Of a stretch of DNA of 23,402 nt, positions 14,737-20,301 are shown in pieces. Under the pieces are notes generated by a model. That model did no database searches. It was not told the DNA's origin and saw only the letters and a list, made by a program, of their open reading frames with translations. The stretch comes from a virus. The number at the start of each line of letters is the position of its first letter. The stretch's first letter is position 1. Location: positions 1-23,402 of IMG/VR virus record IMGVR_UViG_3300009285_008581. One strand, given 5' to 3'. The position numbers and the translations under genes were made by a program.

Positions 14737-15033
14737 TCAGTACGCCGGCACCACGACTCGCATCTCGACTCCGTCCGGGCTCATCATCCGATGCACCCAC
14801 CCGCCCGGAATCGGGATGCGGTCGAACAGGCAGGGCACGCCGGCCCGCTGCGCCCGCAGCCGGGCCCGCGCCTCAGCCGGCAGTGCGTTCTCGACCCGGT
14901 CCCGCTGCGCCAGTCGACGCGAACGACACCGGGGGCAGAGCCGCGTGCGGTTGGCGGACTCGAACGCCCTGTCGCAATCGCGGCAGCAGCAGGCGACGCG
15001 TCGACGGGTCGCCGTGAGCGCAACCGCGCTCAC
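14737..15033 (-). CDS. Small zinc-ribbon protein (98 aa)
   Basis: GTG start at 15033 overlapping the upstream TGA as GTGA, with AAGGAG 8 nt upstream. The longer frame to 15288 is an Arg-rich shadow of the repeat gene. The product has two knuckles, C17xxC20 and C33xxC36 (CRDC ... CPRC), then a basic helical stretch, and ends with GGWVHRMMSPDGVEMRVVVPAY. It is likely a small zinc-binding protein. No function is known. Confidence 0.65.
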   Translation of the reverse strand: MSAVALTATRRRVACCCRDCDRAFESANRTRLCPRCRSRRLAQRDRVENALPAEARARLRAQRAGVPCLFDRIPIPGGWVHRMMSPDGVEMRVVVPAY

Positions 15034-15410
15034 CGGCGCAGCTCCTTGAGCAAGTCGGCCTCGACCATGCCGGGCAGGTCTCGCACCGGCACGGTAATCG
15101 GCAGCCCCACTGGCAGCCGGCCAAGCGCGGCGCGGATCGCCGCCTCGTCGTACAGGCGCCCCTCCGCTGCCGGCAGCACCGGCAGCGTGGCGTGCGCCAC
15201 CACTACCCCAGGTCCCATCACAGCGTACCCGCAACCGTAGCCGTCGCCGTCGCCGTAGCCGTCGCCGCAACCGTAGCCGTCGCCGCAACCGTAGCCGTCG
15301 CCGTCGCCGGAGCCGTAGGCGTCACCATCACCGTCGCCATAGCCATCGCCGCAGCCGTAGGTGTGGTCGTAGCCGTCGGTATTGACATCGGTGTACCCGT
15401 CGATCTGCAT
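15030..15410 (-). CDS. Low-complexity Gly/Asp/Tyr/Cys repeat protein (126 aa)
   Basis: Begins MQIDGYTDVNTDGY at the ATG 15410 (GGAGG 10 nt upstream). Residues ~10-60 are a repeat of GDGYG, GCGDGYG and GDGDG units, encoded by tandem 18-nt DNA repeats. The C-terminal half is ordinary sequence (VVVAHATLPVLPAAEGRLYDEAAIRAAL ... LLKELRR). From memory, phage and plasmid genomes often carry such (Y/D/S)-G repeat proteins beside a protein with a WGTT..GLG motif, and exactly that neighbour is present here (15418-15744). The function is unknown. The Asp/Tyr/Cys pattern suggests metal binding or a disordered, phase-separating segment, which is speculation. Confidence 0.65.
   Translation of the reverse strand: MQIDGYTDVNTDGYDHTYGCGDGYGDGDGDAYGSGDGDGYGCGDGYGCGDGYGDGDGYGCGYAVMGPGVVVAHATLPVLPAAEGRLYDEAAIRAALGRLPVGLPITVPVRDLPGMVEADLLKELRR
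15235..15306. repeat. Four tandem 18-bp repeats
   Basis: Copies at 15235-15252, 15253-15270, 15271-15288 and 15289-15306 share CCGTAGCCGTCGCCG and differ only in the last three bases (TCG or CAA). They encode the GDGYG-type repeat of the minus-strand gene. Related, less regular units extend on both sides (about 15225-15365). Confidence 0.8.
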
Positions 15411-15417
15411 GGCCGGG

Positions 15418-15744
15418 CTACCTCCAGGCGTCGCTGCACGGGAACACGCACACGACGGATAGCTCGTGGAACCGCAGCCCCGCCGGCGCCGGGTCGAGCA
15501 CCGTGTTCTCCCTCGGGCCATCTGCCGCTAGCTGGCCCAGGCCCTGCGTCGTGCCCCAGCGACGGACTATCCGCGCTTCGCGCAGCTCCAGGTAGTAGCC
15601 GTTCCTGTACAGCTTACCAACGGCTACCCATCCACGCTGCAGCACCACGATCACCTGCTCGCCGTCCGGGGCTAACCGCCCCTGCCCGGCTGCTGGCAGA
15701 TTGCTCGCCAGCAATCCCCTCAGCTCCTCTGCTGTAATCTGCAT
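15418..15744 (-). CDS. Conserved phage hypothetical protein (WGTT-GLG motif, 108 aa)
   Basis: ATG at 15744, preceded by GAGGAGGAG a few bases upstream. The protein starts with MQITAEELRGLL and has a conserved-looking C-terminal half: IVRRWGTTQGLGQLAADGP, ENTVLDPAP, then RFHELSVVCVFPC. I recall this motif set from a widespread family of small phage/prophage proteins without assigned function, often next to a Gly-rich repeat protein as here. Its TAG lies 7 nt before the ATG of that repeat gene, so they are co-translated in one operon. Confidence 0.7.
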   Translation of the reverse strand: MQITAEELRGLLASNLPAAGQGRLAPDGEQVIVVLQRGWVAVGKLYRNGYYLELREARIVRRWGTTQGLGQLAADGPRENTVLDPAPAGLRFHELSVVCVFPCSDAWR

Positions 15745-15960
15745 AGTCTCCTCCTCCTCTGCATCTCTGGGCGGCTCCGCGTCCGCCTCCCTGCCGGCGC
15801 CTTCGGGGCTGCCCCGGTGGCGGCCAGCCCGCCGTGGCCCTCGGGCTTCGCCCGGCCCACGTGCGGCCTCGCTGCGTCCGTGCTGGCTGCGCTCCTACTC
15901 GCGCCGGAGAACTGAGGGCAACTATGACCCGCATGCTCTCGCAGGACTGTCCCTGCGGTT
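15745..15960. other. Intergenic GC-rich stretch with small inverted repeats
   Basis: A 216-nt gap in the minus-strand operon. Frames through it are Arg/Pro-rich with unnatural codon use. It contains compact hairpins such as CGGGC-TTC-GCCCG (15842-15854) and GGCGG-N5-CCGCC (15819-15833). I see no gene or promoter here. Confidence 0.5.
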
Positions 15961-16467
15961 TCAGTTCTGCTCCCCGAACAGTGACCACACCCGGAAGGCA
16001 TCACGCGGCCAAAACACCATCCCCGCGTTTCCCATGGCCTTGCCGCCATAGGTCCGCATGTGCGGCCGAAGATCGTCCAGCCTGGCATAGAGCACGGCAC
16101 CCGATGTTAACTCGTGGATGAAAATCCACACTTCACAGCCCGTGATTTGCTGCACCTTCTGATAGTGGTTGTAATGGCGCAGCGACATGCCGTGCTCCAG
16201 CTTGCCCGTGCTGCGTGTGAGCGTTGGCGCGCTCTTCGTCTTCACTTCTGCCCACAGCCGCTTGCCGTTGCGGGCAATGTCCAGATCCGGGATCACGTAC
16301 TCCGCGCGTGCCCCCTGCAGGCGAGGTGCCTTGTCCTTCTCCTCGCCTGCATAGTCGTAACTGGGCACGACGTACCAGCCGGCCCGCTGCAGAAGCCCTG
16401 CAACCAGCCGCTCTCCCTTCCGGCCCTTCGCCCACTCCTCAGTCTCCCGGAAACCGACTTGTCTCAT
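15961..16467 (-). CDS. PD-(D/E)XK nuclease, Hjc/VRR-like
   Basis: A 168-residue protein with the core of the PD-(D/E)XK fold: KGRKGERLVAGLLQRAGW (Glu19), then IPDLDIARNGKRLWAEVKTK, giving Asp61 and the E-x-K pair Glu74/Lys76. This is the arrangement of Holliday junction resolvases of the Hjc type and of related phage nucleases. A later HYQKVQQITGCEVWIFI segment fits the end of the domain. The start (ATG 16467) lies within the methyltransferase gene, overlapping it by 29 nt, with a weak ribosome site, so coupling is likely. It may process recombination intermediates with Bet, standing in for the truncated RuvC-like gene. Confidence 0.7.
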   Translation of the reverse strand: MRQVGFRETEEWAKGRKGERLVAGLLQRAGWYVVPSYDYAGEEKDKAPRLQGARAEYVIPDLDIARNGKRLWAEVKTKSAPTLTRSTGKLEHGMSLRHYNHYQKVQQITGCEVWIFIHELTSGAVLYARLDDLRPHMRTYGGKAMGNAGMVFWPRDAFRVWSLFGEQN

Positions 16468-17671
16468 TACCGTGCGACACCCAACCAGCCCGCTCGCGGC
16501 GGGCGAACAACTCCAGCTTTGAGCCGGGGCACAGGGCTTCTACGAGCGCGTAGAACTCCTCGGGCTTGCGCGAGTGCTCGCGCAGTGGCGAGGGCAGGAG
16601 CGTCGTCTGGTTCGTCAACTGTACCACGGGCCGGCCCTTCACGGCGAGGATGCAGTGTTCCGTCTGCCCGCGCAGCCAGTCGCCGGTTCCCATCCGGTCC
16701 TTCGCCCAGGTGAGGATCGTCTTGTGCGTGAAGCCCCAGGCATCCAGGATCCCGAAGGCGTCCGGCATGTGTGCGTTCGTCGTCCACAGCCAGAGGATGC
16801 AGTCCTCGCCGGCCAACGCCGGCACCGGCAGCGCCTTGATCTCGTCAGTGCTCATCATAGGGTAGGGGCAGCGTGCCCGGTGCGTGGGATCCTCGGCGCG
16901 CTTCTGGTACTGCCACGGCGGGTCGAGCACGATCACGCGGAAGGGGCCCGTAGGTAGGGGCGGGGGCTCCTGGCGGATCGCCTCAGCGGCAGCGTTGATG
17001 GTGATGTGCCGCTCGGCCGCCCTTACCGTCTCGCGCGGCCGGTCCGCAATCCGCATTGCCACCTGCCGTTGTTGCGCTTCGGGCATGCGCGCCAGCTTCA
17101 GAAGCTCCGTCTTGCTGTCCGCAAGTGGCGTCTCCCGAATCTGCTCCTTCACGTCCGGCGCCAGCTTCGTGGCGATCTGGACTTCATGCCGCACGGTGCG
17201 CGGGGTGACGCCGGTCTTGGCGGCGGTATCGTCGGCGAAAGCGGGGGTTGCGGTGAGTGCGGAAATCATTTCCGCACTCACGTTGAGGCCCTTCTTGCGT
17301 TGCTCCTCTGGCTTCGCCTCCGGGTGAAGCGTCTCATAGATGCGCTTGCGCTCCACAATCCGCTCGCTGTGCGCAAGCACCGTCAGCTCGTCGCGGATCA
17401 GGTTCTCATCGATCTCCACGAGCCGGGCGTGCAGATCGTCCAGGGCCGCCCGCCGGGCCGGAATCGTCGCCCACCCCAACGCTCGGCAGGACTCCAGGCG
17501 GTTGCGGCCGGCAAAGAGCGTGCCGTCCGGCCCGATGATAATTGGGTTCAGCAGGCCGATCTCGCGGATGCTCTCCATCAGGTGCCCCAGGTCGCCCGCA
17601 GCGCGCCGGCCCGGGCGCACCTTGACGTCAGCGATGGGGACCTGTTCGATTTGCTCGCTGGGCAGAAGCAT
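16439..17671 (-). CDS. ParB-like nuclease domain fused to MT-A70 adenine methyltransferase
   Basis: 410 residues, two domains. The N-terminal ParB/Srx-like part has GTLFAGRNRLESCRALGW (about 50-67) and a following helical HTH region (TAAKTGVTPRTVRHEVQIA, ~149-167). The C-terminal MT-A70 methyltransferase has the catalytic DPPW at 250-253, WLWTTNAHMPDA at ~294-305 and GFTHKTILTWAKDRMGTGDWLRGQTE. Such fusions are frequent in phages and plasmids and are expected to methylate adenine in DNA, which can protect phage DNA or mark its regulation. The ATG at 17671 has AGGAG 5 nt upstream. It is the first gene of the early minus-strand operon, ~170 nt downstream of its promoter. Confidence 0.88.
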   Translation of the reverse strand: MLLPSEQIEQVPIADVKVRPGRRAAGDLGHLMESIREIGLLNPIIIGPDGTLFAGRNRLESCRALGWATIPARRAALDDLHARLVEIDENLIRDELTVLAHSERIVERKRIYETLHPEAKPEEQRKKGLNVSAEMISALTATPAFADDTAAKTGVTPRTVRHEVQIATKLAPDVKEQIRETPLADSKTELLKLARMPEAQQRQVAMRIADRPRETVRAAERHITINAAAEAIRQEPPPLPTGPFRVIVLDPPWQYQKRAEDPTHRARCPYPMMSTDEIKALPVPALAGEDCILWLWTTNAHMPDAFGILDAWGFTHKTILTWAKDRMGTGDWLRGQTEHCILAVKGRPVVQLTNQTTLLPSPLREHSRKPEEFYALVEALCPGSKLELFARRERAGWVSHGNETSRFPGD

Positions 17672-17806
17672 CGGCTCTCCTGTGTGCCGGGTAGGGTAGG
17701 GCGTAAGGGTGGCGCCCGGCGGGTGTCACGGCCGGCCTGGGTCGGCTCAGAAATGCGGAGCGCTATGCGGCGCCCTCTTGAAATGCTCCCTCTGTATGGC
17801 TGCCGC

Positions 17807-17836
17807 TTGGTGTTATGCGCAGCCGTGTGGTATACT
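17807..17836 (+). promoter_or_regulatory. Plus-strand promoter for the HTH gene
   Basis: TTGGTG (17807-17812), an 18-bp spacer, then TATACT (17831-17836) with TGG before it (extended -10). The predicted start is near 17843, ~64 nt before the TTG start of the HTH gene. Its -10 faces the -10 of the opposing promoter 12 bp away. Confidence 0.5.
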
Positions 17837-17848
17837 GTAGCTACCGTG

Positions 17849-17878
17849 AGTATAGCATACGCCTAAACATCCTGTCAA
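17849..17878 (-). promoter_or_regulatory. Minus-strand promoter of the replication operon
   Basis: On the minus strand, TTGACA (17878-17873), an 18-bp spacer and TATACT (17854-17849) preceded by TGC: a consensus extended -10 promoter. The start is near 17842, giving a ~170-nt leader to the methyltransferase gene. It overlaps, face to face, the plus-strand promoter at 17807-17836. Confidence 0.75.
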
Positions 17879-17906
17879 GCCCCGTTATTCAGGGGAGGTA
17901 TAGCTG

Positions 17907-18209
17907 TTGACAAACATTAGCCAGATCGCTAAAATGCCATCCGAGCAAGGAATGGCGCGCATAACTGACGATCAATGGCGCGAGGACATGAAGACAACGC
18001 TCAAGGAACTCCACATCACCATGCAGGAGCTGGGCAGGGAACTGAAGCTCTCCAAAGGACGGATCTCCCAGATCTTGTCTGAAGGAGAGCCGATTCCGTT
18101 TGGGTTCCCGGAACGCGCACGGACGGCGTTCCAGCGCATCATGGCCCGCCGAGCGGAGAGCGTCGGCCTTCGGGTACGAATCCCCAGGGATGAGGAGCCT
18201 CGCGAATAG
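17907..18209 (+). CDS. Small HTH DNA-binding protein, putative repressor
   Basis: 100 residues. A helix-turn-helix of Cro/C1 type is visible at about 36-60 (ITMQELGRELKLSKGRISQI), preceded by a helical N-terminus and followed by a basic tail. It starts with TTG at 17907; the GGGGAGG 8 nt upstream supports this start. The gene lies immediately beside the face-to-face promoter pair, so binding there is the natural guess. It ends with TAG and is followed by a hairpin. It has no oligomerisation or protease domain, so it is closer to a Cro-like or antirepressor-type regulator than to a full CI. Confidence 0.65.
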   Translation: MTNISQIAKMPSEQGMARITDDQWREDMKTTLKELHITMQELGRELKLSKGRISQILSEGEPIPFGFPERARTAFQRIMARRAESVGLRVRIPRDEEPRE

Positions 18210-18217
18210 CCCCCTTC

Positions 18218-18238
18218 CCGGAAACGACTTGTTTCCGG
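18218..18238 (+). terminator. Hairpin after the HTH gene
   Basis: CCGGAAAC (18218-18225) pairs with GTTTCCGG (18231-18238) around a 5-nt loop, 9 nt after the stop codon. No U run follows, so termination may be partial or the hairpin may act in RNA stability. Confidence 0.45.
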
Positions 18239-18265
18239 CGCCCCCCATAAATTCGCCCCTATGCC

Positions 18266-18295
18266 TTGACAAGAAGTTTACCTCCGTGCTATACT
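18266..18295 (+). promoter_or_regulatory. Plus-strand promoter leading into the structured intergenic tract
   Basis: TTGACA (18266-18271), an 18-bp spacer and TATACT (18290-18295) preceded by TGC: consensus -35 and extended -10. No gene with a good start follows for ~380 nt; the transcript would begin near 18302 with the inverted-repeat region. Confidence 0.75.
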
Positions 18296-18301
18296 AAGGG
18301 C

Positions 18302-18541
18302 CAGGCGCCACCTCTCCATCCGGGCGTTCCGTTCCGGCAATCGGGCCGGCGGTGCCACGGCAAGCTAGCAAGGTCACATCCCCCGGATGGGGCGGCCAGG
18401 CGCCAGCGCGGGCCGGCCGGGTCTACTCACCAGCGAATACCCGGCCGGCGCCGCGCTGATCGACCCATTGCGCCGGGGGGCTGTTCCACCTGCCCCTGCT
18501 CCAAGACGGGCCTGGGGAGCAGAGGCCGCCTAATACGAGTG
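18302..18541. ncRNA. GC-rich structured intergenic tract between inward-facing promoters
   Basis: No convincing gene. The largest hairpin pairs 18406-18422 with 18439-18456 (6+11 bp, one bulged base, 16-nt loop). A long-range pairing joins CCATCCGGG (~18316-18324) with CCCGGATGG (~18383-18391), flanked outside by two GGCGCC copies. A further stem near 18497-18524 pairs CTGCTCC with GGAGCAG. A plus-strand promoter (18266-18295) and a minus-strand promoter (18547-18575) both point into it, so RNA from either strand is possible. A minus-strand transcript would run antisense to the HTH gene. It could be a regulatory RNA or a long leader of the operon starting at 18681. Transcription is inferred. 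Confidence 0.4.
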
Positions 18542-18546
18542 GGAGG

Positions 18547-18575
18547 AGTATACACCCATCCCGAGCGCTTGTCAA
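18547..18575 (-). promoter_or_regulatory. Minus-strand promoter, divergent from the LexA-like gene promoter
   Basis: On the minus strand, TTGACA (18575-18570), a 17-bp spacer and TATACT (18552-18547). Both hexamers are consensus. It fires leftward into the structured tract and toward the HTH gene in antisense direction. Confidence 0.7.
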
Positions 18576-18578
18576 ACA

Positions 18579-18626
18579 AATACGTTCTTGCAAACGCACG
18601 TATTCTAATACGCTTGTATTGCAAAC
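18579..18626. promoter_or_regulatory. Operator-like repeats between divergent promoters
   Basis: AATACG (18579-18584), CGTATT (18599-18604) and AATACG (18607-18612) form a palindrome, CGTATT-CT-AATACG, plus a distal half site. TTGCAAAC occurs twice as a direct repeat (18588-18595 and 18619-18626), 31 bp apart. They fill the space between the two divergent promoters and overlap the -35 of the plus-strand one, as expected for regulator binding sites. Confidence 0.55.
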
Positions 18627-18642
18627 AGGAGTGTGCTATACT
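18614..18642 (+). promoter_or_regulatory. Promoter of the plus-strand early operon
   Basis: TTGTAT (18614-18619), a 17-bp spacer and TATACT (18637-18642) preceded by TGC. Transcription would start near 18649, ~32 nt before the LexA-like gene. This excludes the upstream GTG at 18633 as its start codon. Confidence 0.65.
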
Positions 18643-18680
18643 ACCGGCAGAAGAGCGAGCTCTTTGAGGAGGCTGCAGAG

Positions 18681-18983
18681 ATGGGCCGGAACCCCGCGAC
18701 GAAGTTGTCTGACGAGAACAGGGACGTGTTGCAGGCATTCGTAGACCTCTGGGAGCGCCATTGCAAGGCGCCGACCTACTCCCAGGTTGCCCTATGGGTG
18801 GGCCTCAAACGAGGGTCTAGTGTGTCGCCTCACGTACAGATCCTCCGGCGGCTGGGCTACATAGAGCGCGGCCCACATCGAGAGGTGCTCGTGAAGCTGC
18901 TGCCGGACGGCACTCCCTACCCACGCAACCGTGCCATCGCCGCAATGTCCAGTGCCGAGCCTGAAGGCAGCGATGCAACCTGA
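18681..18983 (+). CDS. LexA-type winged-helix regulator without protease domain
   Basis: 100 residues. The first 65 match the LexA DNA-binding domain layout: ENRDVLQAFVDLWERHCKAPTYSQVALWVGLKRGSSVSPHVQILRRLGYIER, with the wing region after it. The LexA autoprotease (Ser/Lys dyad) part is absent, so it cannot respond to RecA by self-cleavage. The ATG at 18681 has GAGGAGG 8 nt upstream. First gene of the plus-strand operon, directly behind a promoter with operator-like repeats, so autoregulation and control of the divergent promoter are likely. Confidence 0.7.
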   Translation: MGRNPATKLSDENRDVLQAFVDLWERHCKAPTYSQVALWVGLKRGSSVSPHVQILRRLGYIERGPHREVLVKLLPDGTPYPRNRAIAAMSSAEPEGSDAT

Positions 18984-19049
18984 CCGGACGCCGCGCGCGG
19001 CCTGAAACACTGGCCAACACGCGACCAGGCTCGGTGGCGAGGAGGAAAC

Positions 19050-19265
19050 ATGCTCCCTGAATGGACGAACGTGCATGGCAGCCTGAAGACCCATCTGGCG
19101 GTAGAGCGCCATGAAGACGGCACCGTGACAACCGCGTGCGGCCTGAAACGTCGCCGGGAGATGTGGACGAACTACGGCCGCACGTGCCACGAGCGTTGCC
19201 GGAACTGCACTCGCATTGAACACGCCTCGTGGTGGCAGCCAAGACGGCTAAGGAAGGGAGGCTAA
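19050..19265 (+). CDS. Small Cys/His protein (71 aa)
   Basis: ATG at 19050 with AGGAGG 4 nt upstream. The pattern VHGSLKTHLAVERHEDGTVTTACG ... TCHERCRNCTR suggests a small zinc-binding protein of the kind common in early phage operons, with a CG motif followed by a C-x3-C-x2-C cluster. The function is unknown. Its TAA is one base from the next ATG. Confidence 0.6.
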   Translation: MLPEWTNVHGSLKTHLAVERHEDGTVTTACGLKRRREMWTNYGRTCHERCRNCTRIEHASWWQPRRLRKGG

Positions 19266-19266
19266 C

Positions 19267-19629
19267 ATGTCGACACTCGACAGCACAATCCAGATCGAGA
19301 GCCTCGATCCCCTGGTCCTCTCGTTCCCGCCCGGCGCCACCGAGCTCGCCGGCACGCTCCTGCTGCAGCTGCCGCCCCTGCGCGTCAAGTGGGTGGATCT
19401 GGGCGGCGTCGTCCCGGGCGCCTGCCTGGCCTCCCAGGGCCGGTTGCTCGGCTGGGAGATCGCCCTGCCAGAGCCGGTGAGCATCGGCACGATCGCCGAT
19501 GTGATCGCCCGGTGCGCCCCGGACCTGGCGCGGGCCCACCGGGTTGCGCAAGAGGAGCTCGACAAGCGGTGCCTGCTCGACGAGCTGCCCGCCAACGATG
19601 ATCCCGACACCGCGAAGGAGACACCCTGA
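19267..19629 (+). CDS. Hypothetical protein (120 aa)
   Basis: ATG at 19267 with GGGAGG 5 nt upstream. The first half is beta-rich (LVLSFPPGATELAGTLLLQLPPLRVKWVDLGG), the second helical (IADVIARCAPDLARAHRVAQEELDKR) with an acidic end. The family is not recognised. The TGA shares its A with the ATG of the next gene (TGATG). Confidence 0.6.
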   Translation: MSTLDSTIQIESLDPLVLSFPPGATELAGTLLLQLPPLRVKWVDLGGVVPGACLASQGRLLGWEIALPEPVSIGTIADVIARCAPDLARAHRVAQEELDKRCLLDELPANDDPDTAKETP

Positions 19630-19865
19630 TGGACAGCACGCACTACGCCACCACCGCCCAGAAACTGGCGCGAATCATGGATGGCGCCCACGACTACGAG
19701 CCAGCCGAAACACAGGCCGTAGCGACGGCATGCGCCGGTCTACTGATTGCGGATCGCCTCTCCGTCCTTACGGACGCCGTTCGCCACCTCGCCGATCAGC
19801 AGGAGGCCATTGTCACTGACCTGGACCTCATCCAGAGGACCCTCGCCTTCATGGGGCCGCGCTGA
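19629..19865 (+). CDS. Hypothetical helical protein (78 aa)
   Basis: ATG at 19629 fused to the previous stop (TGATG). Wholly helical in appearance: TAQKLARIMDGAHDYEPAETQ, then a heptad-like stretch RLSVLTDAVRHLADQQEAIVTDLDLIQRTL. A coiled coil is possible. No family recognised. Confidence 0.6.
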   Translation: MDSTHYATTAQKLARIMDGAHDYEPAETQAVATACAGLLIADRLSVLTDAVRHLADQQEAIVTDLDLIQRTLAFMGPR

Positions 19866-19874
19866 TCGACTCAC

Positions 19875-19897
19875 GGGGCCGGGAACAGCCCGGCCCC
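19875..19897 (+). repeat. Perfect 9-bp hairpin before a ribosome site
   Basis: 19875-19883 pairs with 19889-19897 around a 5-nt loop, followed 2 nt later by the GGAGG of the next gene. No U run. It may insulate or modulate translation of the downstream gene, or partly terminate transcription. Confidence 0.5.
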
Positions 19898-19912
19898 CCG
19901 GAGGATCACTAC

Positions 19913-20299
19913 ATGCTGACAGAGAAATGCCCGATCTGTGGCGCCGCGCCCATCGATACATACTACTCCTGCGTTGATGGCATCCAGGAGCAGATGTTCC
20001 ACTGCGGCACCCGCACCCGACTCTGCGACGGGGAACTCGATGTGGTGCATAGAGGGATGGACTGCCACACGCCAACGGGTTTCGCTATGGCCACCATTCC
20101 GGCGCTCCAGCCGGCGATCGCCGGCCTGGAGCCAGACCCGGACCGCGAGAAGCTCCTCACCTTCGCCGGCACTGTCCGCGCGCTCGAGGTACCCGAACTG
20201 CAGTCGGAAGCGGCATGCGAGATTAGATACCAGATCGATCTCGAAATCGTTCGCCTGGCTGCACGGATCGAAGCTATGGCCAGCGCGCTTGGGGAGTAG
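19913..20299 (+). CDS. Zinc-ribbon protein (128 aa)
   Basis: ATG at 19913 with GGAGG 8 nt upstream. The N-terminus has CPICG (C6/C9) and further cysteines at ~20, 31 (FHCG) and 38, consistent with a zinc ribbon. From residue ~75 it becomes a helical region (DREKLLTFAGTVRALEVPELQ ... LEIVRLAARIEAMASAL). The stop is TAG, so amber is an ordinary stop codon in this operon. The function is unknown. Confidence 0.6.
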   Translation: MLTEKCPICGAAPIDTYYSCVDGIQEQMFHCGTRTRLCDGELDVVHRGMDCHTPTGFAMATIPALQPAIAGLEPDPDREKLLTFAGTVRALEVPELQSEAACEIRYQIDLEIVRLAARIEAMASALGE

Positions 20300-20301
20300 C
20301 C

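Noticed and set aside
18387-18533. 48-codon plus-strand frame in the structured tract
   Set aside because: It has no ribosome site, its start lies inside a paired segment and it shows no recognisable motif. It is kept as part of the non-coding tract, though a small peptide cannot be fully excluded.
18633-18680. GTG start at 18633 extending the LexA-type protein
   Set aside because: It lies upstream of the -10 box of the promoter at 18614-18642. The ATG at 18681 has GAGGAGG at the right distance.
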